In this document: positions 37,371 to 46,535 of the stretch, piece after piece
Numbering within the stretch: position 1 is the stretch's first letter
How the letters are laid out: each line of letters opens with the position of its first letter
Assembly: GCF_025947065.1 (NCBI RefSeq)
Contig: NZ_CP109994.1
Span: 1,116,001-1,180,000, forward strand
Direction of reading: 5' to 3'
DNA length: 64,000 bases
Source: Flavobacterium sp. N1736
Lineage (GTDB): Bacteria > Bacteroidota > Bacteroidia > Flavobacteriales > Flavobacteriaceae
Notes under the pieces: model-generated
What the model saw: only the letters and a program-made list of their open reading frames with translations
The model's database searches: none
Told to the model about the DNA's origin: nothing
Translations under genes and position numbers: made by a program

Positions 37371-37466
37371 TTAACACATAGAAACATAGTTTATGGATAT
37401 GAGTAAAGGCGTTTTACTTGCATTAACAAACATAGCTATGTGGGAAACCTATGTTTCTAAGTGTTG
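37371..37466. repeat. Dispersed terminal-inverted-repeat element, copy 3
   Basis: TTAACACATAGAAACATAG (37371-37389) and CTATGTTTCTAAGTGTT (37449-37465) flank AAAGGCGTTTTACTTGCATTAACAAACATAG. Same orientation as copy 1. It lies inside the putative catabolic operon, between the MFS and SDR genes. Confidence 0.75.
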
Positions 37467-37515
37467 AAATTAATTGCGCCCACAACGGACAATAACAATA
37501 TAAAAAGATATAAAA

Positions 37516-38292
37516 ATGGAAATTAAAAATTTTAACATGGGATATTTTTCTCTTAAAGGGAAAAACGCCATTGTAACAGGTGGAAATACAGGATTAGGAC
37601 AAGCTTTTTCTTTGGCTTTAGCAAAAGCAGGCGCTAATGTTTTTATGCCAAGTATTATGCCGGATGACGCTGATTTCAATAAATTGATAGAAAACGAAGG
37701 CGGAAAAGCGGTGTATATGCAAGCTGATATTACCAAAGACGGAATTCCAAAAAAAATCGTAGAAGAATGTGTAGCAAAATTAGGATCAGTAGATATTCTG
37801 GTGAACTGCGCGGGAATTTGCTTAATTGCTGATGTCCTGAATTTTGGAAGAAAAGAATGGGATCCGATGGTAAGCATCAATTTAACAGCTGCTTTTGAAA
37901 TGTCGGCAGAAGTTACCAAGTTTTTCATTCCTCAAAAAAGCGGAAAAATTATTAATATTTGTTCTCTGTTTTCATTCCTTGGCGGACAATGGTCTCCGGC
38001 TTATGCAGCTACAAAACACGGATTGGCTGGCTTAACAAAAGCATATTGTGATGAATTAGCACAATACAACGTGCAGGTTAACGGAATTGCTCCCGGTTAT
38101 TTTAAAACAAAAGTGGCTCAGGCATCAATAGAAAATCCGGAACGTAATAAATGGATTGTCGATCATACGCCGGAAGGTCGTTGGGGAGATGTTGCCGATT
38201 TAATGGGAACAACCGTATTCTTGGCAAGTCAGGCTTCTCATTTCGTAAACGGACATATTCTGGCTGTTGATGGCGGATTCTTAACAAGATAA
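37516..38292 (+). CDS. SDR family oxidoreductase (KduD/gluconate 5-dehydrogenase-like)
   Basis: 258 aa classical SDR: TGGNTGLGQAFS cofactor loop (about 19-30), NCAG (about 98-101), catalytic S in INICSLFSF and YAATK (Y159-x3-K type) in SPAYAATKHGLAGLTKAY, ending in VNGHILAVDGGFLTR. Closest to 2-deoxy-D-gluconate/5-keto-gluconate or polyol dehydrogenases. The kinase gene follows 11 bp later, suggesting that the SDR delivers a keto sugar for phosphorylation. Substrate unproven. Confidence 0.9.
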   Translation: MEIKNFNMGYFSLKGKNAIVTGGNTGLGQAFSLALAKAGANVFMPSIMPDDADFNKLIENEGGKAVYMQADITKDGIPKKIVEECVAKLGSVDILVNCAGICLIADVLNFGRKEWDPMVSINLTAAFEMSAEVTKFFIPQKSGKIINICSLFSFLGGQWSPAYAATKHGLAGLTKAYCDELAQYNVQVNGIAPGYFKTKVAQASIENPERNKWIVDHTPEGRWGDVADLMGTTVFLASQASHFVNGHILAVDGGFLTR

Positions 38293-38303
38293 AAGGAATT
38301 GTT

Positions 38304-39740
38304 ATGAAAGAACAATATTTTATTTCAATCGATAACGGGTCTCAAAGCACCAAAGTATATATTATCAACTCAAAAGGTGAGATAATACATTCTGAAATTG
38401 AGCCTCTTAAACCTATGTTATTCAGGAAAACCGGATATGTAGAGCATCCTGATGATGATTTGTGGGATAGTATAAAAGTTGCCCTCATTCGGTTAATGAA
38501 AAACTTTAAAGGCGATGTAAACCTGATAAAAGGCGTTGGTCTTTGTACGATTCGTTGTTGTAGAGTATTCATGAAAAAAGACGGAAATCTGGCTGCCCCG
38601 GTTATGAGCTGGATGGATGTGAGAGCTTATGAAACTTTTGAAGATTCAGAAGAAATAGCTTATACATGTCCTACAACAGGATATATTACGCATCGTCTTA
38701 CCGGAGAATTAAAAGATACGGCTGCAAATGCTTTTCAATGGCAATTTCCTGTAGATATGGAAACCTGGAATTGGTCTGAGGATAAAGCTGTTTTGGATAG
38801 TTTCAAAATTCCAAATGAGAAATTACTAAAACTGCAAATGCCCGGAACTGTTTTAGGAACAGTAACCAAAGCTGCTGCTGAACAAACCGGTTTGCCGGAA
38901 GGATTACCTGTAGTCGCTACAGCAAATGATAAAGCAGTAGAAGCTTTAGGAGCAGGATTAATAGATTCATCAAGAGGATTATTTTCTTTAGGAACCTATA
39001 TCACCTCTATGGTTGTAGGTACTGAAAACAGACCGGCTCATGATAATTATTTCACCAACTTATCCTGTATTCCTAATCGTTATTTATTCGAAAGTGGTGG
39101 AGTAAGACGAGGAATGTGGTTAATTTCATGGTTTAGAGATCTTATTGGCGAAGAATTAAACAGCAAAGCAAAAGCAAAAGGAGTTTCACCGGAACAAATT
39201 TTAGAAGAAGAAGCTTTGAAAGTTCCCGTAGGATCTGATGGTTTGATGATCGTTCCGGATTGGCTTGCACCAGCTTATCAATCTTATAGAAAAGGTGTCA
39301 TGATTGGCTTTAATGGTCAACAAGGACGTGGGCATATTTATCGCGCTATTTTAGAAGGAATCGCATTGACATTGAATAATCATTATCAGCTAATGAATAA
39401 AACACTGGGTCATAATCCTGAAAAAATAATTATATCAGGAGGCGGGGCAAATAGTGATTTATTCATGCAAATTTTTGCAGACATAAGCGGAACTCCTGTT
39501 GTTCGAAATGAAATGAGCGGTTCAGCTGCTTTGGGCGCTGCTATTTGTGCGGCTGTGGCAACAGGATGTTATCCTGATTTTGAAACCGCAGTCAAAAAGA
39601 TGGTAAAAGAAAAAGATGAGTTTCTCCCAAATTTAGAAACGCATAAAAAGTATAAACGAATCAATGATAAAGTGTATCATAAGTTACCGCTACTTTTAGA
39701 AAATGCATTAAAAGAAATGCAGAGTTTAGAAGCAGAATAA
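38304..39740 (+). CDS. FGGY-family carbohydrate kinase
   Basis: 478 aa. FGGY N-terminal actin-like lobe with ISIDNGSQSTKVYI (P-loop-like phosphate 1), GVGLCTIRC, and PVMSWMDVRA; C-terminal lobe with ATANDKAVEALGAG, SLGTYITSM and IISGGGANSDLFMQIFADISGTPV, the ATP-site signature. It phosphorylates a ketose or polyol such as xylulose, ribulose or erythrulose. It is the last enzyme of the RpiR-controlled run and is closed by a strong terminator. It might also serve the orphan xylA product, but the context favours its own operon. Confidence 0.92.
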   Translation: MKEQYFISIDNGSQSTKVYIINSKGEIIHSEIEPLKPMLFRKTGYVEHPDDDLWDSIKVALIRLMKNFKGDVNLIKGVGLCTIRCCRVFMKKDGNLAAPVMSWMDVRAYETFEDSEEIAYTCPTTGYITHRLTGELKDTAANAFQWQFPVDMETWNWSEDKAVLDSFKIPNEKLLKLQMPGTVLGTVTKAAAEQTGLPEGLPVVATANDKAVEALGAGLIDSSRGLFSLGTYITSMVVGTENRPAHDNYFTNLSCIPNRYLFESGGVRRGMWLISWFRDLIGEELNSKAKAKGVSPEQILEEEALKVPVGSDGLMIVPDWLAPAYQSYRKGVMIGFNGQQGRGHIYRAILEGIALTLNNHYQLMNKTLGHNPEKIIISGGGANSDLFMQIFADISGTPVVRNEMSGSAALGAAICAAVATGCYPDFETAVKKMVKEKDEFLPNLETHKKYKRINDKVYHKLPLLLENALKEMQSLEAE

Positions 39741-39768
39741 AGCTTCGATTTTCTTTCCAATATTTAAA

Positions 39769-39806
39769 AATAGCTTTCTATTGTCAGATTAGAAAGCTAT
39801 TCTTTT
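39769..39806 (+). terminator. Terminator of the catabolic operon
   Basis: AATAGCTTTCTA pairs with TAGAAAGCTATT and is followed by CTTTT. A second palindrome TGTAC-CATT-GTACA (39848-39861) lies downstream, in the leader of the next gene, and may be an operator. Confidence 0.75.
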
Positions 39807-39939
39807 CCTCAGGCATAAATCAATTTTGTCAACAAAATAAGGCATAGTGTACCATTGTACATTTCATGCTCCCATATTGTATGCCCTTAATTGACGCTTG
39901 AATTAATCTGGATTTTATAATTTAATTAATATAAAAATT

Positions 39940-41100
39940 ATGTACTATGCTAATAGGTTATTTTTAATTTTTGTTACACTTTTTATAAGTGATTTTGTTT
40001 ATTCTCAAGCAGCAGATATTGATGTCAAGGCGGATACTTTGGTTATAGATTCTGAAAAACCACAGTTTACAATAAACGGAGCTTTTAGAGTGCATTATAA
40101 AGATGAATTTTATAATGAAACAAGAAAAAAAGAAGGCGGTGAGTTTGGATTTGACTTGTTTGGTCTTGTCGTAAATGCATCGTACAAAAAGTTCAAAGTA
40201 ATGGCTGATATGCGATTTATGCCGGCTTCATCCGGAGGTACAATGCCAAAGGAAGGCTGGATAGGTTATGATTTTGATAATGGAGATGATATTCAGGTAG
40301 GTTTAATACAAGATCCTTTTGGGAACTTAGACTACAATTCATACAGCTGGTTTCTGGGGATTGGCTATGCACTGGGATTCGAAGGAAAATACAGTATGGG
40401 AACAAAATATCATCATAAAGGAAAAACCTGGGATTGGCAGGCTGCTTTTATGAAAAATGCTATGGAAAGTTTTACAAACGATCCTGCATTAAGGCAAAAT
40501 CAATGGTCTGCAAGTGTTGTGGGAGATAATAAAGAGATCAATCAAGTCTCTGGACAGCTGGTGTATAAGCTGAAAACAACTCATTTTTCGCATAAAATTG
40601 GAGCTTCCGGACAATTTGGACAATTGTATAATTTTGAAGAAAACAAAATGGGAAGCCGAAATGCATTCGCACTGCATTACCACATGGATTATAAAAACTT
40701 AGGAATAAAAGCAGAAGTTTATAAATATCAATTTAATCCTAAAGGCAAGAATTCAGAATATGTAGATATGGCATCTTTTGGTTATACGTATCAAGTAGTT
40801 TCAAAAGCAGATGTTTATGCCTTATCAGCAAAATACAGTATTCCGTTTAAAGGTAAATCATTAAATGAAATCGCATTTTACAGTGAATATGGATATTTAG
40901 GAAAAAAATATAACCTAAATGCAACTCATATGCTTACAAATGGGGTATTGATCAGAATATTAGACGGAATATATACTTATGTAGAATATGTTGCGGGATA
41001 TAATCATCCGTTTTTAGGCGGAAGTCAGGCAAGTTTATATAATGAATTTGATAATAAATGGCATGCCCGTTTACAATGTAATATTGGATATTATTTTTAA
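39940..41100 (+). CDS. Outer-membrane porin-like beta-barrel protein
   Basis: 386 aa. Signal peptide to about 22 (FVYSQ), then many alternating amphipathic strands with aromatic girdles (FDLFGLVVNASYKKFKVMADMRFMP, WIGYDFDNGDDIQVGLIQDPFG), ending in a terminal phenylalanine strand (ARLQCNIGYYF) as recognised by the BAM machinery. It probably lets the substrate of the preceding catabolic genes cross the outer membrane. It has its own promoter region with a TGTAC palindrome. No conserved family name can be given with confidence. Confidence 0.75.
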   Translation: MYYANRLFLIFVTLFISDFVYSQAADIDVKADTLVIDSEKPQFTINGAFRVHYKDEFYNETRKKEGGEFGFDLFGLVVNASYKKFKVMADMRFMPASSGGTMPKEGWIGYDFDNGDDIQVGLIQDPFGNLDYNSYSWFLGIGYALGFEGKYSMGTKYHHKGKTWDWQAAFMKNAMESFTNDPALRQNQWSASVVGDNKEINQVSGQLVYKLKTTHFSHKIGASGQFGQLYNFEENKMGSRNAFALHYHMDYKNLGIKAEVYKYQFNPKGKNSEYVDMASFGYTYQVVSKADVYALSAKYSIPFKGKSLNEIAFYSEYGYLGKKYNLNATHMLTNGVLIRILDGIYTYVEYVAGYNHPFLGGSQASLYNEFDNKWHARLQCNIGYYF

Positions 41101-41130
41101 CTAGAATTTCATATTTAAAAAGCATAAAAG

Positions 41131-41160
41131 AAAGCCCGTTTCGTAAGAAATGGGCTTTTT
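41131..41160 (+). terminator. Terminator after the porin-like gene
   Basis: AAAGCCC-GTTTCG-TAA-GAAAT-GGGCTTTTT. The TTTCG...GAAA core is shared with several other terminators in the window. Confidence 0.85.
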
Positions 41161-41260
41161 GGTTAACAGACTTCTGACATACAATTTGCAAACTATTTAT
41201 GCAGGATTTGAAGAAATTGCATAATTTAGTACAGATAAAGAGAATTCTATTGACATAAAA

Positions 41261-43966
41261 ATGGGTCTTTATGTTGATCTTTATGAAAGTACCGGCAAAA
41301 TGAAAAAAACTAAAAATAGTGATGATTTAATTAATAAAGATTTACCGTTGCGTGATATAGGGAATCCTTTACAAAATTCTGAAAAGAATTTACTCGAAAA
41401 TGAAACCACAATTCTATTAGAATTAGGAAAAGATATTACCAAAGTAAGAGAGAAAAAAGACCTGATTTTTCTTTTATCCAAAAGATTAAAAAGCCTTTAC
41501 TATTTTACTCATACTGTGGTTACCATAATAGATCACAAAGACAAAACGTATAAGGGTTTTTTGCTCGACAAGGCTGCCGATGACATTTTAGAAAAGAATG
41601 CTTATGCTAAACTGCAAAAAACACATTTTACCCTTAATGAACCTTTTATAAAAGTAGTTCTTGCCTCAGAAAATCCAATATCTTTTTTGCTAGAAGATGT
41701 TAAGGATAAACCTGAGAGTCCTTCCTTTTTGCAGGTTAGTTATGAAGGAGGCATTCGCGATATATTAATGGCAACTTTATGGACAGAAGATAAACCACTT
41801 GGTTTTATTCATGTTTATTCTGATAAAACAGACAGCTTTACAAAAGAGTTTCGCAATATCATAAAAGGAATTGCACCACAGCTTTCTACAGCTGTTTCTA
41901 ACATTATCAAAAATGAAGAGTTAGAGAAAAAAGAAAAGGAAAAATCATTTCTTCTTGATTTCAGCAATGATATTTCAGAAGTGAGAAACAAAGAAGATCT
42001 TGCTATTGCGGTTCGTACCGCATTAAAACAAATAAATCCGCTGCAGGGATATGTCATACGTAAATTAAATGATGACGGAACAACGCTGAGTTCGTATATT
42101 TATGATGAAAGCATTACTACAAAAGATAATCCTGTTTTGCAGGAACTATTAGCATCAAAATTTCCTATAAACGACGGTTTGCAAAACAGAGTTTTAGAAA
42201 GTTATATACCGCTGCTTTTTAATGTAGATATTGAAATAGACCGAGGCATCCAGGCGCCTTATCTTTTCTTTTGGAAAAATTTGGGTTATAAAAGAATGGT
42301 GGGTATTGCACTTCGCAATGGCGATATTGTGTTAGGAATGTTATGGCTGGCCATTGAAGAAATTAATATTTCGCTGTTACAGGGTATTTGCTCGCAAATT
42401 TCTACAGCAATGTCAAATATTATTGCCAATGAACAATTAGAAAGCAAAAATAAGGAACAAGCCGTTTTGCTGCAATTTAGCAATGAAATAGCCGGAATTA
42501 GAACGAAAAACGATTTAGAAAAGGCAATAATTAATGTGCTTCGCGATTTGCTGAATACAAAACTGGCAATGCTCAACATTTTTGATGATGACGCAATAGG
42601 TTTGAGTTCGTATATGTTTGACAAAACTTTGTTTGAAAAAGCCGAAATAGATTTTGATAAAATGGCGGCAATAAAACTCGATATTCATGAGCCATATACC
42701 GCTCAGGTAATTAAAAGCGGCAGTACTGTTGTTTTTAATGTCGAAGAAGAATTGAGACTTACAAATTCAGGTTTTGCACAACTTTGGAAAAAGGTTGGTT
42801 TTGAAAATGCTTACGGAGCGTTATTAAAAGTAGGAACTTCAAATGTTGGTACCATGTGGCTTTTGGCCGATCAGTTAAATCCTTCCATATTAAAAGGAAT
42901 ATGCTCGCAGATTTCAGTTGCTATTGCCAACATACAAGTCAATGAAAAACTGCTTTTGTACAGACAGCAGCTTGAGCACGAAAATGTGTATTTGAAAGAA
43001 CAAATCAAAAATATTTACAATTTTAGCGAAATTATAGGAAGCGGAGAGCAAATGCAAAAAGTATATCACTTAATGTCATTGGTTGCTGAATCTAATTCGA
43101 CGGTTTTAATTCTTGGAGAAACAGGAACGGGTAAAGAATTGATTGCGCGCGCGATACATAACGCATCCCACCGAAAAGATAAATTAATGATTAAAGTAAA
43201 CTGCGCAGCAATGCCGGCGAATTTAATTGAAAGTGAATTATTTGGTCATGAAAAAGGAGCTTTTACCGGAGCAACAGACAGACGAATAGGAAAGTTTGAA
43301 CTGGCGAATAACAGCACTTTATTTCTCGATGAAATAGGTGAGATGCCGCTTGAAGCACAAGTAAAATTATTACGTGTTATTCAGGAACGGGAACTCGAAC
43401 GGGTAGGAGGAAAAGAGACTATAAAAGTAGATGTGAGAATTATTGCAGCCACAAACCGTAATTTAGAAGAAGAAGTAGCCGCAGGTCGTTTTCGATCAGA
43501 TCTTTTTTATCGATTGAATGTTTTTCCTATTTATTTGCCTTCACTGCGGGAAAGAATGGAAGATGTTGAAGCACTGGCTAATTTTTTTGTTGCGAAATAC
43601 AATAAAAACAACGGCAAAAATATCAACCGAATTGCTCCAAAAGCATTGCAGCAACTGCATAGTTATTTATGGCCGGGAAATGTACGTGAACTGGAACATC
43701 TTATTGAGCGAAGCGTACTTATGACAACAGACAATGTGCTGCGCGAAGTGTATCTTCCTAAAAAAACAGAAAAAAATGATGCAGAAGAAAACATATTTAG
43801 TAAATCGCTTGAAGAAATGGAACGTCTTTTTATAATCAGCGCCCTAAAAAGATGTAACGGAAAAATCTCCGGCGTTGGCGGAGCTGCAGAAGTTCTGGAT
43901 ATTCCGGGGAATACACTGCATTCTAAAATGAAAAAACTCGCTATCACTAAATCAGAATATTTTTAG
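41261..43966 (+). CDS. Sigma54-dependent activator with three GAF domains
   Basis: 901 aa (a second ATG at 41300, residue 14, is an equally possible start). Three GAF-type sensory domains (about 45-220, 225-395, 400-565) whose internal sequences resemble one another. Then an AAA+ domain with Walker A GETGTGKE (619-626), the sigma54-contacting loop GAFTGA (666-671) and Walker [10 protein letters not shown] Fis-type HTH follows at about 860-900 ([25 protein letters not shown]). It is FhlA-like in order. The GAF ligands are unknown. The next plus-strand gene has a sigma54-like promoter with tandem palindromes (44243-44362), the likely target. Confidence 0.92.
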   Translation: MGLYVDLYESTGKMKKTKNSDDLINKDLPLRDIGNPLQNSEKNLLENETTILLELGKDITKVREKKDLIFLLSKRLKSLYYFTHTVVTIIDHKDKTYKGFLLDKAADDILEKNAYAKLQKTHFTLNEPFIKVVLASENPISFLLEDVKDKPESPSFLQVSYEGGIRDILMATLWTEDKPLGFIHVYSDKTDSFTKEFRNIIKGIAPQLSTAVSNIIKNEELEKKEKEKSFLLDFSNDISEVRNKEDLAIAVRTALKQINPLQGYVIRKLNDDGTTLSSYIYDESITTKDNPVLQELLASKFPINDGLQNRVLESYIPLLFNVDIEIDRGIQAPYLFFWKNLGYKRMVGIALRNGDIVLGMLWLAIEEINISLLQGICSQISTAMSNIIANEQLESKNKEQAVLLQFSNEIAGIRTKNDLEKAIINVLRDLLNTKLAMLNIFDDDAIGLSSYMFDKTLFEKAEIDFDKMAAIKLDIHEPYTAQVIKSGSTVVFNVEEELRLTNSGFAQLWKKVGFENAYGALLKVGTSNVGTMWLLADQLNPSILKGICSQISVAIANIQVNEKLLLYRQQLEHENVYLKEQIKNIYNFSEIIGSGEQMQKVYHLMSLVAESNSTVLILGETGTGKELIARAIHNASHRKDKLMIKVNCAAMPANLIESELFGHEKGAFTGATDRRIGKFELANNSTLFLDEIGEMPLEAQVKLLRVIQERELERVGGKETIKVDVRIIAATNRNLEEEVAAGRFRSDLFYRLNVFPIYLPSLRERMEDVEALANFFVAKYNKNNGKNINRIAPKALQQLHSYLWPGNVRELEHLIERSVLMTTDNVLREVYLPKKTEKNDAEENIFSKSLEEMERLFIISALKRCNGKISGVGGAAEVLDIPGNTLHSKMKKLAITKSEYF

Positions 43967-44000
43967 TTAACAGAGTTGTTAGATGTAATTTGTAAAAAGT

Positions 44001-44146
44001 GAAACACATAGAAAGATGATTTTATCCGTAAAAAAGTCAAACACATAGAAACATGTTTCTTCCACACATAGTCCCGAAGCGTCGGGATTTGTTTTAAATA
44101 AGTGAAACGTCTTTTTTAAGCAACAAAATCTATGTTTCTATGTGTT
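44001..44146. repeat. Dispersed terminal-inverted-repeat element, copy 4 (composite)
   Basis: Two nested left arms (AACACATAGAAAG at 44003 and AACACATAGAAACATG at 44039), a TCCCGA-AGCG-TCGGGA palindrome (44072-44087), the inner motif AAGTGAAACGTCTTTT, and right arm CTATGTTTCTATGTGTT (44130-44146). It appears to be one element with another small repeat inserted. Confidence 0.75.
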
Positions 44147-44169
44147 AAAATAATCATACCAAACATTTA

Positions 44170-44207
44170 AATGCCTGTCTCTAAAAAGTGACAGGCATTT
44201 TTTTATT
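44170..44207 (+). terminator. Terminator of the sigma54 activator gene
   Basis: AATGCCTGTC-TCTAAAAAGT-GACAGGCATT followed by seven T. It separates the activator from its neighbour's promoter. Confidence 0.85.
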
Positions 44208-44242
44208 CTTTCTTAAAAATAAATTCAATATCAAATCTTGGA

Positions 44243-44362
44243 TTTTCACTATATAAAGTGAAAACCAAAATGATTTCCCTTTATAAAATGAAATTCGAAA
44301 CATGTATTTTGTTGTAACTAATTGATTATTAGTGATTTAATTCAATGGCACGCAAATTGGCT
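44243..44362 (+). promoter_or_regulatory. Sigma54-type promoter with two tandem enhancer palindromes
   Basis: TGGCAC-N5-TTGG at 44346-44360 differs from the -24/-12 consensus TGGCAC-N5-TTGC by one base. Upstream are TTTTCACT-ATATAA-AGTGAAAA (44243-44264, perfect) and ATTTCCCT-TTATAA-AATGAAAT (44273-44294, degenerate), with identical layout and centres exactly 30 bp apart, that is three helical turns. The site lies next to a gene for a sigma54 activator and about 60 bp before the ATG at 44408. Confidence 0.7.
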
Positions 44363-44407
44363 ATTACTAAAGTGAAAATCATTTATAACAATTTAAAAAC
44401 AGAAATC

Positions 44408-45163
44408 ATGAAAATTTTAGTAATTGGCGGAACAGGATTAATTGGAACAAAAGTAGTAAACAAATTACGCGATCAGGGACACAACGTAATATCGGCAGCA
44501 CCATCGACAGGCATTAACACGATTACAGGCGAAGGACTTGCAGAAGCAGTAACCAATACCGATATCGTAATTGATTTGGCAAACTCTCCATCATTTGCAG
44601 ATAAAGAAGTGTTAGAATTTTTTGAAACTTCAGGAAGAAACTTATTAGCAGCAGAAATCAACGCAGGAGTAAAACATCATATTGCACTTTCGGTAGTAGG
44701 AACAGACCGTTTGCAGGAAAGCGGTTATTTCAGAGCCAAACAAGCACAGGAAAACTTAATTAGAAAAGCAGGAGTACCATTTACTATTATTCATTCTACA
44801 CAATTTATGGAGTTTCTTGGCGGAATTGTAGCATCTGCACATGAAGGCGAAAGTGTTACTATTTCTCCGGCAAAAATTCAGCCTATTGCTTCAGAAGATG
44901 TTGCTTCTATGGTTGTAGATCTTGCACTTGGAAATCCATCAAACGGAATTGTTGAAATTGGTGGACCGGAACGTTTTAAACTTTCTGAGCTTTTACAAAC
45001 TTATTTAACAAAAACAGGTAATCCGCTTCAGGTTATTTCAGATGAAAAAGCGTTGTATTTTGGAGCGCCTCTTGAAGAACTTACACTTGTTCCTGCCGAA
45101 ACTGCAAAATTAGGAACAATCACTTTTGAAGAATGGTTTCCTAACCGTCCGCAAAGAGCATAA
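44408..45163 (+). CDS. NmrA-like NAD(P)H-binding SDR
   Basis: 251 aa from ATG 44408 (MKILVIGGTGLIG). An upstream in-frame ATG at 44345 lies inside the sigma54-like promoter and is rejected. Rossmann loop GGTGLIGTK (residues 7-15); an extended-type body with IHSTQFMEFLGG and IASEDVASMVVDLALG; the common YxxxK reads YFRAKQAQE (Y-x3-K kept with F between). It resembles NmrA/QOR2-like proteins that reduce quinones or sense the NADP(H) balance. It is the predicted target of the GAF-sigma54 activator. Function unproven. Confidence 0.87.
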   Translation: MKILVIGGTGLIGTKVVNKLRDQGHNVISAAPSTGINTITGEGLAEAVTNTDIVIDLANSPSFADKEVLEFFETSGRNLLAAEINAGVKHHIALSVVGTDRLQESGYFRAKQAQENLIRKAGVPFTIIHSTQFMEFLGGIVASAHEGESVTISPAKIQPIASEDVASMVVDLALGNPSNGIVEIGGPERFKLSELLQTYLTKTGNPLQVISDEKALYFGAPLEELTLVPAETAKLGTITFEEWFPNRPQRA

Positions 45164-45175
45164 TCAAAAATATAA

Positions 45176-45345
45176 ATGGCTTCGATGCCCGTTGAAACGA
45201 AGACGACGGGTAGGCAGTTTGTCGAGGCGGTTGTAATGGGCGTGCACTTTCCACCCGTTCGTGCACATTAAAATCCCTACGTCAGCGCATTAGCGAAATT
45301 CTGATCAACAACACGGCAACTCAATGGGCGGCGATGCAATTTTAA
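45176..45345 (+). other. GC-richer intergenic island of unknown nature
   Basis: Between the NmrA-like and pirin genes, about 170 bp has visibly more G and C than its flanks. It contains a possible 31-codon frame (45176-45271) and several short self-complementary pieces (CCCGT...ACGGG, repeated GTGCAC, GCG...GCG). I recognise neither a protein nor a known RNA. It may be a decayed insert or a structured leader for pirin. Confidence 0.35.
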
Positions 45346-45363
45346 ACCTTTAAATAAAACAGC

Positions 45364-46242
45364 ATGAACAAGTTAGTATTATCAACAGTAATCACGCCCG
45401 AAGTTCAGGGAGATGAACAGTTTTTTGCCAGAAAAGCCAGAGCAAAAGATTTTGACGGACTTATGGATCCTATTATCGGGTTCGATCATTTTGAGTTAAA
45501 AAAGGATATTTTCGGACCACATCCTCATGCCGGAATGTCCGCTATCAGTTATGTTTTCGAAAATTCAGCTCCTTACCATAGTATAGATTCCCGCGGCAAT
45601 AATATTGTAATTACTCCAGGAAGTCTGCTTTGGACATACGCCGGAAAAGGTGTTGTACATTCAGAATTTCCGGTTCCGGATGGGGCAACTGTTGAAGGAT
45701 TACAGCTGTTCGTAAATATTCCTGCCCATAAAAAACAAGAAGACCCGAAAAGTGTTTTTATTGACAAAGCTAAAATTCCCGAAATAAAAGAAGAAGGCGT
45801 TCGGGTAAGAGTCGTTTGCGGTGAAACGGGAAACGTAACCAATAAGGTTGAAACTCCGGATGAACTCACATTACTGCATATTTTTATAGAAGCAGGAAAA
45901 GAATTTTCGCACCAGCTTCCGGCACAATGGTCAGGAACTGTATTTGCAATCGAAGGTTATTTTGATTTTATCACCAGCCAGACTACGACAGAAATTGAAG
46001 AAGGAATGGTCATGGCAATGGCAGAATCTAATTTTGATGAGCCTCTAAAATTCATCGGAATTACAAATTGTCAGTTATTGCTGATTTCGGGTAAACCGTT
46101 ACATGAACAATTATTTTCTAAAGGAGCAATGGTCATGGATTCTGAAGAAGCATTGGCAAATGCCGATGAAAATTACAAAAAAGGAAAAATGGGTTTTATA
46201 GAAATTGAAGGCAAAACCAGAAAAGTAATTAAACCCGTTTAA
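45364..46242 (+). CDS. Pirin family protein
   Basis: 292 aa bicupin. The N-terminal cupin shows the metal-binding HPHAGMSAISYVFE stretch and GDxHxS-like THSRGNN positions (here DSRGNNIVITPGSLLWTYAGKGVVHSEFP, with H and E ligands); the C-terminal cupin is more degenerate. Bacterial pirins can act as quercetinase-type dioxygenases or redox sensors. It lies after the island downstream of the NmrA-like gene and is followed by a small acidic protein gene 40 bp later. Reaction not established. Confidence 0.88.
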   Translation: MNKLVLSTVITPEVQGDEQFFARKARAKDFDGLMDPIIGFDHFELKKDIFGPHPHAGMSAISYVFENSAPYHSIDSRGNNIVITPGSLLWTYAGKGVVHSEFPVPDGATVEGLQLFVNIPAHKKQEDPKSVFIDKAKIPEIKEEGVRVRVVCGETGNVTNKVETPDELTLLHIFIEAGKEFSHQLPAQWSGTVFAIEGYFDFITSQTTTEIEEGMVMAMAESNFDEPLKFIGITNCQLLLISGKPLHEQLFSKGAMVMDSEEALANADENYKKGKMGFIEIEGKTRKVIKPV

Positions 46243-46282
46243 ACAATCAATAATTAACAATCAACAATTAAAAATAGAAATC

Positions 46283-46474
46283 ATGAAAATTATCAATTTT
46301 TTACAATTATTGGGCTTGTCAAAACCGACAGCTTACACTAATGAAATGAATGGCGAAGAAATTTTTCATCATCACGATACAACTGACGGATGCGAATTAT
46401 TAGACGAAACAATTCATATGCAGGATCAGCCTTTTGAGGACGACGAAGACGAAAATTACGATGCTATATCTTAA
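46283..46474 (+). CDS. Small acidic protein of unknown function
   Basis: 63 aa. A hydrophobic, basic first 15 residues, a central EEIFHHHDTTDGCELL with three consecutive histidines, and a strongly acidic C-terminus (EDDEDENYD). No signal cleavage site or family is apparent; it may bind metal through the HHH. Its 40-bp distance from pirin and A-rich leader support it as part of the same unit. Confidence 0.5.
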   Translation: MKIINFLQLLGLSKPTAYTNEMNGEEIFHHHDTTDGCELLDETIHMQDQPFEDDEDENYDAIS

Positions 46475-46535
46475 ACAAAAAACAATTAAAATCCAGTCAA
46501 AATTCTAAAAATGTATCATACTAATTCTAATAAAA

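Noticed and set aside
44345..44407. Longer start for the NmrA-like gene
   Set aside because: The ATG at 44345 is part of the sigma54-like TGGCAC element, and the Rossmann fold begins right at the ATG 44408.
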